Positions 50,968-60,556 of a stretch of DNA of 64,000 nucleotides are shown here, piece by piece. The stretch's first letter is position 1. Each line of letters opens with the position of its first letter. The DNA comes from Rhytidiadelphus loreus. Lineage: Eukaryota > Streptophyta > Bryopsida > Hypnales > Hylocomiaceae. The notes below the pieces were generated by a model, which had not been told where the DNA came from, made no database searches, and was given only the letters and a program-made list of their open reading frames with translations. Both the position numbers and the translations under genes were made by a program. The stretch spans positions 48,215,087 through 48,279,086 of the forward strand of contig OX344762.1 in NCBI GenBank assembly GCA_947034895.1, given 5' to 3'.

Positions 50968-51606
50968 CTCCTAAATGCCCAAGGCACTAAATTTTGTTGT
51001 AGAAAATACTTTGAAATCAGATAAAACCTAATCAAGTTGCTATTTTGTATAGTTTATGTTTTTGAAAAATACTTTATGGAATCTAGTTTTAGTATCGAAA
51101 ATCCAATTTTCAAAATGATTGATTATGATTTTTCTATTCAAGATTTTGTGCAAGGTTGTTCATTGCAAACTTGACTTTTCATAGTGTTCAGGGCTCTTGG
51201 AAATGAGCCTTAAATACATTAGATCTTGGAGAAAAAATCACATTAGAAACTCATTTAAAAAAATTGTAAAGCAAATTTTGTGAAGCTATAAATTGATTGG
51301 GGTTATGCATGTTATACCTTTAACCTCATGATTTTTTGATGACCAACTTTTTAGATTTAACATGTAAAAAGAGGATTGCAATTGGAAGACTTCAAATCAC
51401 TTTTGTAGTTTTAACACCCTCATAATCTTTCAAACTATAAGTGATATTGTTGTGTTTTCTTTTCCAATGTGGTCTCTAGCATCTCTAGTTTGAATTAGTA
51501 CGGTTATAATTAAAAAAACATTACACAACTTATCAAAATTTTGGCTTCTTGTTCAATTTAGAGAAAATTTCTAGAAGCTCAAAAAAAGGCCTTGGGCATT
51601 TAGGGG
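50968..51606. mobile_element. TTAA-flanked short element with near-perfect inverted ends
   Basis: Ends are CTCCTAAATGCCCAAGGC on the left and CCCCTAAATGCCCAAGGC read in from the right, differing at one base. They are flanked by TTAA at 50964-50967 and 51607-51610. Length 639 bp with no coding capacity. Same terminal style as 27446-27970 and 7845-8814, but the interiors of the nested copies differ, so they are separate subfamilies or non-autonomous derivatives. Confidence 0.82.
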
Positions 51607-52454
51607 TTAATAATATTATAAAGAAGGGATTTTCTATAAAATCCAAGCAAATTGTACTCATACAATGTTTTAAAAAAATTCAAAAGAAGAAACACTTCAT
51701 TTGAAATCATCAAAACAAACATTAAATGTATAGAACGACACTTTTTAAGCATACAATAATATTTGTGCACAATATTGTGGTATTAGCAATTGAACTCCTT
51801 AGATGGTAAATGATTAGATTTTTTAGATTAGCCATACAATTTACATGAATTTCCAATGTGAACCTTTATAGCCATTAAAATTGTCAAGTATATTGATCCA
51901 AAACCAAAAAATAGATAAATGAGCAATCAAACAATTGCGATTAAACATGGAAGTGATTTTCTAACACTTTTGGGCATATTTTTAGTACAAATGTATAGAA
52001 AAGTGAAACATCCTCCTGATATAATAAAAAAAAGGGTGTTGAGCTTCATAAATTTACATGCTTTATATATATATATATATAAATTGGCATGAATTTTAAT
52101 TTTCTAGACAAAGTAAATTTCAAGAACATCTAATTATGCTGGAAATTTCAAATCAATTCATATAATTTGAACTTAGAATCTCTCACCACCATGGGTTTAA
52201 AAGCGCTTAATCAACCAATGTTTACCTATTGAGGTTCAAAAATTTAGAACTACCTTGAATAAATAATTGGGACAGTTTATATGTTTTTGAAAACTCACCA
52301 TTCACTAATAAGTGTTTTCAAAGTACCAAAAATTGACTAGAAAAAGGTATGAATTATACTTCATTCAACGCATTAGCTACTTTCATTACTTTCTTCCTAT
52401 ATGGGTATTTTTTGCACTTAAGCAATCGAGGAGTTTTTTGAACAATACTCATTT

Positions 52455-52915
52455 CTAATTGATGGGTTTATCTATGTGACTAGGTATGTCATCAACCTTT
52501 TTGAAGCCAAAATGATGTTTGATCATCAATTCGGCTTCTTTTAATGACAAATTGTCTACACTTTCATCATCTTCTACCTAAACCTTTCCGCCTTTATTCT
52601 TCATCTTCTTTTTGCACTATGAATCATGTTCAGTTGTCTTTCTTCTTGATGGTCTCTTAGGTTGTGACTCTCAGTCTCCCTCTTAATTTGAAGGCTCACG
52701 AAGTGAATCGTCTTCAATTGGATTTTGTCAAGCAATCTACCATTATAGATTACTAAAATAAATAAGCAAACATTTCAATCAAATAAAGAGGACATGATAA
52801 ATACATATCAATGATGGAAAAGTGTATACCTTTGAACTTTGAGTTCCTACAACTTCCAATTCCAAAATGCACTCTTGAATTTTGTCAATGTCTGTTCCTC
52901 CGAAAAATGTCTACA
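52455..52915 (-). pseudogene. Relic of a protein-coding gene (function not recognised)
   Basis: Read on the minus strand, an exon-like piece after tttgtag encodes FGGTDIDKIQECILELEVVG and ends AAG/GTATAC. Further on, a stretch rich in charged residues (KRPSRRKTTEHDS, then VEDDESVDNLSLKEAELMI, FGFKKVDDIPSHIDKP) contains several in-frame stops. The composition and splice-like borders look like a decayed gene rather than chance. The copia element inserted about 160 bp upstream of its first visible exon. I cannot name the family. Confidence 0.35.
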
Positions 52916-53072
52916 AAATTTATCACGGACAATATTTTTTAATAGCCACATGTGTGAAAGTTGAAATGCATCATTCACTAAAAATATATTAATGTGGATA
53001 TAGCAATTCACTACCATGACAAGACATAACACTTTTATATTATAGTATTTTCAAAACTATACACAACATCTA

Positions 53073-53077
53073 CATTT
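53073..53077. repeat. Target-site duplication of the copia element (left)
   Basis: CATTT at 53073-53077 abuts the TG of the left LTR and is repeated as CATTT at 59048-59052 directly after the CA of the right LTR. The 5-bp length is standard for Ty1/copia integrases. Confidence 0.9.
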
Positions 53078-53252
53078 TGTTGGATATATATAGTACAATA
53101 GTAGTACACTAGTTACTAATACCAGATTCGTAGATAGTTTATACAGAGATATAAATAGTCGTGTCTTCTTATTAAGATCATAGTTGAAACATATATAAGT
53201 TGTAATCCTCATTACATTAATACATGAATTCAGCTTTATGATAAATTCTATA
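53078..53252 (+). repeat. Left LTR
   Basis: 175 bp, starts TGTTGGATATATATAG and ends ATTCTATA. Matches 58874-59047 with about six substitutions and a small indel. The terminal CA has become TA. Confidence 0.93.
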
Positions 53253-53264
53253 TGGTATCAGAGC
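53253..53264 (+). promoter_or_regulatory. Primer-binding site (initiator tRNA-Met)
   Basis: TGGTATCAGAGC immediately follows the left LTR. This is the standard copia site, complementary to the 3' end of plant initiator tRNA-Met, used to start minus-strand DNA synthesis. Confidence 0.95.
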
Positions 53265-53303
53265 GAAATATATTATAAATGTAAAGCAATTAAAAAAGAC
53301 ATC

Positions 53304-53594
53304 ATGTGTTTTAAAGAAACACCTGTGATTGAAGCTTCTAGCGAAGCTATTTTTAATTTACCAACTGTAGAACAAGAAAGAATTGAAGTAGTAAGAACGT
53401 TGAGAATAGAAGATGCATTTTTTCAAATTCCATTAGATGTTCATGATGCTCCTGAAGAAGAAGGTGAAGCATCATTAGAAGTTATTTCTAATGAATCATA
53501 TGACATCTCTAATGCCTTGGCATCATTAATTGAAGCCTTAGACGTTATAAACGCAGAAAATGAAATGAATGACATCTTACGACAAGACTATTAA
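53304..53594 (+). CDS. Acidic leader ORF before copia gag
   Basis: 96 codons from ATG at 53304 to TAA. An in-frame ATG at 53238 lies in the LTR/primer site and is unlikely to be used. The product is strongly acidic (many Glu and Asp) with no recognised domain. The stop codon is followed by two bases and then the gag ATG in a different frame, a spacing that would allow termination-reinitiation. It may be a true element gene, the remnant of a fused gag N-terminus, or captured host sequence. Confidence 0.55.
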   Translation: MCFKETPVIEASSEAIFNLPTVEQERIEVVRTLRIEDAFFQIPLDVHDAPEEEGEASLEVISNESYDISNALASLIEALDVINAENEMNDILRQDY

Positions 53595-53596
53595 GA

Positions 53597-54232
53597 ATGA
53601 CTCACAAAGTTGATATAAGCCATGTTTCAAAATTTGATGGCACTTATTTTAACATTTGGCAACATAGATTGACATTGGTCTTCAAGGCTGAAAAGTTATG
53701 GTCAGTGGTAAGTGGTAGTAAGCCCTTACCTATAACACCTAATGCAGCACAAATTGTTGCTGGTACCCCAGTTTTGCCTGCCACAGGAGCAGGAAGTATT
53801 AGCCACTGGGAAGAAAGAGATACATTATTTCTAACCATAATTAATAATTGCCTTGAGAATAATGTTGTATCACACATACAATCATGCAAGACATCAAATG
53901 AAGCATGGAAGGAATTAAAGAACGTGTTTGAATCACAAGATGCAGTAACCAAAATGTATCTTAAAGATAAGCTACATACTCTCAAAATGAAAGAAAATGA
54001 GAGTGTCACTAAACATATTCATGTTTTTAGATCTCACTTGGAGCAATTATCAGCAGATGGATGTCTAACTCAAGATGATGAAGCAATCTTATCTCTTATG
54101 AGAAGTTTGCCTCCATCTTATAGATTTTTCATTAGTTCCTTAAGGAGACAGCCAGGCATCACTTTGCAATCATTGATAATAGATTTAATACAAGAAGAAA
54201 CCTTAATGAAGGATGAATTTAAATATGGATAA
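53597..54232 (+). CDS. gag: Copia gag (capsid-like, UBN2 type)
   Basis: 211 codons. HVSKFDGTYFNIWQHRLTLV near the start, WKELKNVFESQD in the middle and LMRSLPPSYRFFISSL are characteristic of plant copia gag (UBN2/DUF4219). The frame ends early at TAA; gag-like sequence (asparagine/lysine-rich, then a zinc knuckle) continues in another frame from 54213, so a frameshift cut it. Confidence 0.9.
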   Translation: MTHKVDISHVSKFDGTYFNIWQHRLTLVFKAEKLWSVVSGSKPLPITPNAAQIVAGTPVLPATGAGSISHWEERDTLFLTIINNCLENNVVSHIQSCKTSNEAWKELKNVFESQDAVTKMYLKDKLHTLKMKENESVTKHIHVFRSHLEQLSADGCLTQDDEAILSLMRSLPPSYRFFISSLRRQPGITLQSLIIDLIQEETLMKDEFKYG

Positions 54233-54768
54233 CACATCAGCCCTTTATGTTGGAAAGAAACAATTTTATAATAACAAGAAAAAAAATTATAATAAAAACT
54301 ACAGGAAATTTCCAAATTCAAAAGATGAAAGCTCTTTCCGACCTTTTGAGAAAAAGAAGAATTATTCAACTGATAAGAAATGTTTCTATTGTAAAAAAAT
54401 TTGGACATCTCATTCAAGATTGTAGAACAAGAATAGCTGCTGAAAAGCGAAAACAGTCAAATATGGTTATAAAACCAAATAGACTTTATGTGGCTGCACT
54501 TATAACCAATGAAACATCTACATCTACATGGTATGTAGATTCTGGTGCGACACAACATATGTGTCATGAATCACATGCCTTCACTAATTATACAAAGTAT
54601 GAAAATCAACAATTTGTATATTTAGGAGATGATACTACATCTTATAAAATAGGACTCGGTGATGTTACAATTAGACTTTCAAATGGTATAGAGAAAATCA
54701 TACATGACTACATGAGGTCTTATATGTACCAGGGCTTACAAAGAATTTATTTACTGCCAAGCAATTAG
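54213..54768 (+). pseudogene. Copia gag zinc knuckle and protease, frameshifted
   Basis: The CCHC knuckle at 54381-54423 is split between two frames at a run of seven A (54393-54399). The second frame continues into the protease with the active-site signature WYVDSGATQHMC (D-S-G). This frame in turn is lost near 54715, and the following sequence resumes in a third frame. Either mutation alone prevents a functional Gag-Pol here. Confidence 0.88.
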
Positions 54769-54872
54769 ACAGAGCTGGTGGTGAAATTTGCATTAAATCT
54801 GGAATTTCAATATTATTAAATGAATCAGGCCAAACAATTGCAAAGTGCAAGTTAAACCCTGACTTATACGAA

Positions 54873-56588
54873 TTGGGTACTACTATAATCCCAAACAATA
54901 AAATATTAGCTACACCAGCTACAACACAAAATTTGAGTAAGGCTGACTTATGGCATTTAAGATTAGGCCACATTAATCAATATAGATTAAAAAAAATCCA
55001 ATCAATGTCTAAAGGTATTGACACTTTTGATGTACATAATATGAGCTTTTGCCAATCATGTGTTGAGGGCAAACAACACAAAGGCAAATTTCCTAAAGGA
55101 GGAGGACAACGAGCTACAGAGCTTTTAGGATTAATACATTCTGACATTTGTCGCCCTATGCAAACTGGTACACATTCTGGATGTAAATATTTTATCACCT
55201 TTATAGATGATTTATCCAGATATTGTCACATCTATTTAATGAGACAAAAATCTGAAGCTTTTGATAAATTTATCCTCTACAAAATTTTTGTAGAGAAGCA
55301 AACCAATCATACAATCAAAATTTTAAGGTCTGATCGTGGTGGTGAGTACATGTCTGATTCATTTAAAACTTTTTGTAAGGCACAAGGCATTAAACATGAG
55401 TTTACTACAGCTTATACACCACAACAAAATGGTGTATTTGAAAGAAAAAATCGAACCTTAGTGGGCTCAATCCTAGCTATGTTATCTTATGCTAAACTAC
55501 CTAAAATATTTTGGGGAGAAGCCCTTCAAACAGCAAATTATTTGCAAAATAGAAGCCCCACTAGAGCCATAACAACAAATTTAACCCCTTATGAAATGTG
55601 GTTTGGTAGATCACCAAACCTCTCATATTTAAAAATCTTCGGGAGTACAGCTTATATTCTTGTTCCACAGGAGACTAGAAGAAAATTGGACTCCCATTCT
55701 ATAGAAGCTATTTTTCTAGGGTATAGTGACGAATCAAAAGCTTTTTGTCTTATGAACAAATATAATAAGAAAATTGTTATATCTCGAGATGTTATTTTTA
55801 ATGAAAATTTCCATGATGCATCAAATATTCACATTAATGAAGTTGAAGAAGATTTGATAGATCCTAATTTATTTAAACATCTTTCTATCACTCCAATATC
55901 CCCACAAACATCTCAACAAGTACAACCACACACATCACTTCAACCAGTACAATCTACATTTTCTCAACCACTATCAAATCATTCTTTAAATGAAGACCAT
56001 CCACAAAGTGAAACCAATCCACCTTCTCACATTGACATGATAGAGACTTTTTCACAACTTTCCTTAGACAAGAATAGACCTAACTTACCTGATGTAGATG
56101 ATGAAGTTACTTCTACTGTTAGAGATCCTCCTCTTCCTCCAATAACTTCTTCTCGACCTCAAAGAACTATTAAGCCAACCAAACGATTACTTGAATCAAT
56201 TCAAAGTGCATCATCCTCTAAACGAGCTTGTCCTTATCATAAATCACACCATCAAGCTAATATGGCTAAGACAACATATATTTCTTTCGAACCTCCTAAA
56301 ATCGTAACTGAAGCCTTAGCCAGATCTGATGGCCATCATTGGCAAGCTGCTATTACAGCTGAACTACAATCTTTAGAGAAAAATCAAACTTGGAAGTTAA
56401 CACCCCTTCCACCTGATAGAAAACCAATAAACTCAAAATGGGTTTTCAAGATTAAAACTCATGCTGATGGTACTATTGACAAGTACAAGGCTAGGTTAGT
56501 AGCCCGTGGCTTCACACAAGTCCAAGGAATTGATTATTTAGAAACATTTCCCCCTGTTGTAAAACTTAATTCTATAAAAAAAATTTAG
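54873..56588 (+). pseudogene. pol: Copia integrase and start of reverse transcriptase
   Basis: 571 codons open. It holds the GAG-pre/zinc-binding segment (LWHLRLGHINQ, FCQSCVEGKQH) and the integrase core with FIDDLSRY, SDRGGEY and PQQNGVFERKNRT, which supply the D,D,E residues. A Pro/Ser/Gln-rich linker follows, then the reverse-transcriptase start (KPINSKWVFKIK, YKARLVARGFTQ). A run of eight A at about 56577-56584 shifts the frame and ends it at TAG. The true upstream end is lost in the frameshift near 54715, so the listed start is only where this frame has a Met. Confidence 0.92.
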
Positions 56589-56590
56589 CC

Positions 56591-58180
56591 CTAGCCACCC
56601 AATACAATTTGGAGATATACCAATTAGATGTGAAGACAACTTTTCTTAATGGCTATATTGACGAGGACATATATATGTCTATTCCTGAAGGATTACCAGC
56701 CCCATCAAACTTAGTGTGTAAACTTATTAAGTCCTTATATGGCCTTAAACAATTGTCAAGGGTTTGGTACATGCGTTTTGATACTTATCTTATTTAGCAA
56801 GGATTTCTTAGATTAGAAGCTGATGCAAATATCTATATCAAACGAGACAATGACAATGGATTTATTATTTTAACGGTCTATGTTGATGATTGCATTCTTA
56901 TTAGCAATCACCTGTCACTCATTCACAAAATTATAGAGCTCCTTCACATAGCATTTGAAATGACGAATGAAGGCGAAATCCATTATATCCTTGGAAATTC
57001 TATTATTCGAAATCGACAAGAAGGCTGGACTATCTTACACCAACAAAAATACTTATTTGATAAACTTGCAGAATATCATATGTCAAATTGCAATCCTATA
57101 AGCACACCACTGCAATGTGGCATCAGATTAAGTAAAGATGATTCTCCCTCTACTACAGAAGAAAAGGATCTTGTAAGCTCATATCCATATTCTCAATTAG
57201 TAGGTAGCTTAATGCATGCTCAAGTTAACTCTAGACCAAATTACGCTTATGCTATCAACAGTTTAGCCCAATATTTATCAAATCCTGGTCCTACTCATAT
57301 CCAAACTCTCAAACGAACAATGCGCTACATCAAAGGAACTTTGTTTTTTGGCATTAAATATCAACAATTACCTAATGGACATATACTCCATGGTTTTTCT
57401 GATGCGGATTGGGCTGGGGATAAAGATACTCGCAGGTCTACTTCTGGTTATTGTTTTTTATTAGCTGGTGGGATTATTTCATGGAGCAGCAAAAAACAAC
57501 AAAGTGTTGCTTTATCGTCCACTGAATCTGAATATATGGCCCTAGCAAAAGCTACAGCAGAAGCTGTATGGCTACGCAAATTATTATATGAATTAGGGTT
57601 TCCACAATCTGATCCTACAACTATTTATTGCGACAACCAAAGTGCTATTGCCTTAAGTGAAAACCCTAAATACCATTCCCATAGTAAGCATGTGGATACT
57701 CAATATCATTTTACCAGAGAAAAAGTTCTTGCTCATGAAATTCAGCTAAGTTATGTTTCTACAAATGACATGACTGCTGATATTTTAACTAAGTCTTTAC
57801 CTAAAGATAAACATCAACGTTGTATGATCAATTTAGGTATGTGTTTATTTCCAGCTTCAAAGATTCAAGCCTTGACCATTTCTACCAAACATTCTGGTTC
57901 ATCTTTACACTCTTCTCACTTATGTGGGCGTTACTCACGCCCATCTATATATGGTTGCTGTCCTACACGTCAATCAAATCATACATCTACACTTGATGAT
58001 TTATTATCTCAATTTTTGTATCCTTTATTGAATTCTTTTGCTACAGCAGTACATCAATTAGGACATTTTGCTCAGTCTTGGAGTGGGAGATCTCTACAAC
58101 AACCGTATTGTCCTTTGTCCAAGACCAATCAAAATGCAACGTTTTCAAAGACTAATCACAATATAACACCTTCACTTTGA
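56591..58180 (+). pseudogene. pol: Copia reverse transcriptase (rest) and RNase H
   Basis: One frame interrupted by a TAG at 56795-56797. It contains QLDVKTTFLNG, KSLYGLKQ, the catalytic YVDD at 56879-56890, and RNase H with FSDADWAGD, STSGYCF, SSTESEYMAL and CDNQSAI, ending in the usual HVDTQYHFTRE and TADILTK region near 57800. After that the frame goes on for about 110 codons of Ser/His/Gln-rich sequence to TGA at 58178, longer than the usual copia pol tail. Confidence 0.92.
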
Positions 58181-58867
58181 AATTGGCGTAAACATATTTC
58201 AACTGATTTCAATCATTCAGACAATTATCATCAACGATACTTACCTAAGATAAAAGTTTGCCACTTCTGTAAAGAACCTGGACACATTCAGAGGTATTGT
58301 CTGCTAAACAAACATACTACCAAAGAAGCAAATTTTCACATAGGTCGACATCAAAGACAACCTATATACTTACATCCATCAAGTAGCAAATTCCTTAAGC
58401 TAAGAAAGCAAAAGCAAGTTATGTGCAGCCAACACTTACCTCGAAATGAGCATTTTCACAAAGACCAAACTTTGCTTCTCCGACCTGACTTGATCAAATG
58501 TCAAACGCCCAGCTTCGACAAAGCACTTGCAGCAAACAACTCAAGAGAAACACAAGTTACTCAATTGATTCAAAGTATCAATCAAAATCTAAATGAAGTT
58601 ACTTACAAAATGCGTGTATTAACTAGGTACCTCAATCTCAAAGAGCAATGGGATGTCATCACAAAAGCAGGGCAACAGCAAACCGAGCACTTTTCTGAGG
58701 CTGCAGAAGATCAATCTGCACTTCGCCGTGATCACCACTGTCAACGTCCTTGTGCGAGGAGTCTCTGCGCAAGGAAAAAGGAGCTTCAAACCCTAAGCCT
58801 CGACAAGATGAATAAAAGAATGGATGATAAATCAGAACGAATGAAAACATTAAAACTAGTGTCCTAG
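58181..58867 (+). CDS. Extra 3' coding region of the copia element with a second CCHC zinc knuckle
   Basis: The pol frame continues past the single TGA at 58178-58180 for 228 open codons to a TAG at 58865-58867, which touches the polypurine tract before the right LTR. Codons at 58259-58300 encode CHFCKEPGHIQRYC, a textbook C-x2-C-x4-H-x4-C knuckle distinct from the gag one. The rest is basic and polar, with a helical LIQSINQNLNEVTYKMRVL stretch and a Lys-rich end. The first internal ATG is at 58421, after the knuckle, so the knuckle would need TGA readthrough, splicing, or an intact ancestor where TGA was a sense codon. I know of no standard copia gene in this place. Confidence 0.7.
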   Translation, partial: NWRKHISTDFNHSDNYHQRYLPKIKVCHFCKEPGHIQRYCLLNKHTTKEANFHIGRHQRQPIYLHPSSSKFLKLRKQKQVMCSQHLPRNEHFHKDQTLLLRPDLIKCQTPSFDKALAANNSRETQVTQLIQSINQNLNEVTYKMRVLTRYLNLKEQWDVITKAGQQQTEHFSEAAEDQSALRRDHHCQRPCARSLCARKKELQTLSLDKMNKRMDDKSERMKTLKLVS

Positions 58868-58873
58868 TGGGAG
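58866..58873 (+). promoter_or_regulatory. Polypurine tract
   Basis: agtgggag directly precedes the right LTR and would prime plus-strand synthesis. It is short and has one pyrimidine. Confidence 0.6.
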
Positions 58874-59047
58874 TGTCGGATATATATAGTACAATAGTAG
58901 TACACTAGTTACTAATACCAGATTCGTAGATAGTTTATACAGAGATATAAATAGTCGTGTCTTCTTATTAAGATCTTAGTTGAAACATATATAAGTTGTA
59001 ATCCTCATCACATTAATACATGAATTTAGCTTTATATAAATTCTACA
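58874..59047 (+). repeat. Right LTR
   Basis: 174 bp, starts TGTCGGATATATATAG, ends ATTCTACA, followed by the CATTT target duplication. Confidence 0.93.
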
Positions 59048-59131
59048 CATTTCAGATTTTATTTTTCTCACTGCCCATGGTCAATCTAGATGGGGTCTTC
59101 AGCTTTGACCCCAAATGGAAACCAGTTCTAA

Positions 59132-59376
59132 GAGCATCCCTACCGTTTCTCTATTTGTTCACTGAGCTTAGGACCTCAAGTAGGGATGAGACCTCACAAG
59201 TTCTCCATATGAGCCTCTGGATATAGAACTGGAGAAGGATTTTACAGAAATCTGTATATTTTAGAGATACAGATTTTGGATAAAGGCTGGTGTGATGAAA
59301 TCTCTGTATCTCTATTTGCATATGAGGTCCTCTCCCTAAAACTTTAGGGATATCGAACTCATTGGTGGGGATGCTC
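59132..59376. mobile_element. Tourist-like (PIF/Harbinger) MITE
   Basis: 245 bp with inverted ends GAGCATCCCTACC (59132-59144) and GGTGGGGATGCTC (59364-59376), differing at one base. Flanked by TAA on both sides (59129-59131, 59377-59379), the 3-bp TWA target typical of PIF/Harbinger. No coding capacity. The interior has further partial self-complementarity (cctcaagtaggga / agatacagat). Confidence 0.85.
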
Positions 59377-59421
59377 TAAGGGGGTCAAACCTCAGGTTGG
59401 CCCTCTCGCTGTCCATTAATT

Positions 59422-59887
59422 GACCCCCTCCCCTCGCTCGTCCTCCCGAGGGAAAACACTAAAAAAAAATTATTTACCACGCATGATGATAATTATTTGC
59501 AAATTTTGAATTCATATTTTCAATCGAAGGCCCCAAATTAGCGAGGAGAGGTGTAGAAAATAAATTGATCACACTCTAAATAGGGAATCTTTTTTTTTTA
59601 CCTCCCCCTTTGGAATGACTTTCATAAGACAAGCAAGGAGGTTGGTTCACCCCGGCCGGGGTGAACCACCCCATGCTTGTCCCCATGAAGTCATTCTCGA
59701 GGTGTATTTAAAAATAAATGACTCCCTATTTTGTACTTGATTAATTTATCTTCTACACCTCTCCTTGCTAATTTGGGGCCTTTGATTGCAAATATGAATT
59801 CAAAATTTGCAAATAATTATCATCCTGCGTGGTAAATAATTTTTTTTTAGTGTTTTCCCTCGGGAGGACGAGCGAGGGGAGGGGGTC
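59422..59887. repeat. Long foldback (inverted-repeat) element
   Basis: About 466 bp that is an imperfect palindrome throughout. The outer ends GACCCCCTCCCCTCGCTCG match, followed by the ccctcgggaggacgag, tttaccacgc/gcgtggtaaa, ggccccaaatta and gaggagaggtgtag segments on opposite arms. The centre, 59644-59667, is a perfect 24-bp palindrome with half-site GGTTCACCCCGG. No open frame. It would fold into a hairpin of over 200 bp per arm if transcribed. Confidence 0.9.
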
Positions 59888-60329
59888 GAGTTCACCCCTG
59901 ACCGTCCTTGAAGGGTTATTATCTAAGTTAAGTTAAGTGAGGACAGTGGCCTTTCCCCTGAACTTCCGCTCCCGCAGACTTTTCACGAACCCCGAGCAGC
60001 CACAAGTCAAGTGCTGCGCTACTCACCAAGCCAAGCCCAAAGCCCAAAGCCTGAAGAACAGGGCGCCCAGACACCCGACCCCAGCCCTCCAGCTGCCAGG
60101 TGTCTGCCACATAAGCTCCCACTAAGCCCGCGCCCTTTTCTCTGATATCTCGACAGCCAGAGGTGCTTCCCCCAATTCAACCATCCCGAACGTCCACGTT
60201 GCACTATCTCATCCGTCCATCCACACGGACCAAGCTCCCTTATGTACTACTGACTCTCCCTCTCTCTACAAACCGTACACACCCACGGCCTTTCTCGCAT
60301 ACACCACTCTCCACAAACACTACTCTCTC

Positions 60330-60372
60330 GATCAGTCTCTCTCTCTCTCTCTTTCGCTCTCTCTCTCTCTTC
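60330..60372. repeat. (CT)n microsatellite upstream of the basic-protein gene
   Basis: ctctctctctctctttcgctctctctctctct lies about 190 bp before the start codon, in a generally pyrimidine-rich stretch (60240-60372). CT-rich tracts are frequent in plant core promoters and 5' UTRs, so the transcription start is probably near here. Confidence 0.6.
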
Positions 60373-60556
60373 ATTACTACGGTAACGTAAGCTTAGCTCT
60401 TGTGTACTGATCAATTAAGGCCTGTTTCCTATCGATCACGGAGCACATATTTTTTGTGCAGGATTGATTCCTATTGAGCACCGAGTACATTGATATTGGA
60501 CTACTCAGTTCGAGTTTTGTTTTTTTGTCGTAAGTTGCTGGACGGCGGCGTTCGAA

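Larger units (their letters stand above)
49359..52440. other. Gene-free AT-rich interval
   Basis: About 3 kb after the RING gene with no credible open frame. It contains a relative of the TTAA-type R1 repeat (about 50640-50960, same orientation as copy B) interrupted by the element at 50968-51606, and a (TA)n tract at about 52062-52080. Confidence 0.55.
53078..59047 (+). mobile_element. Ty1/copia LTR retrotransposon, full length but decayed
   Basis: A 5970-bp element with 175/174-bp LTRs, a primer-binding site, gag, protease, integrase, reverse transcriptase and RNase H in the copia order, and a 5-bp target duplication. The reading frame is broken at least four times (near 54225, 54393-54399, 54715 and 56575), and there are in-frame stops at 56795 (TAG) and 58178 (TGA), so this copy cannot make its own full polyprotein. 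LTRs differ at roughly seven positions, which means a moderately recent insertion. Two features are unusual: a separate acidic leader frame before gag, and a long frame with a CCHC knuckle after RNase H. Both are described separately. Confidence 0.95.

Noticed and set aside
59928..60204. Overlapping proline/arginine-rich frames on both strands
   Set aside because: GC-rich promoter DNA that stays open in several frames; no consistent gene model.
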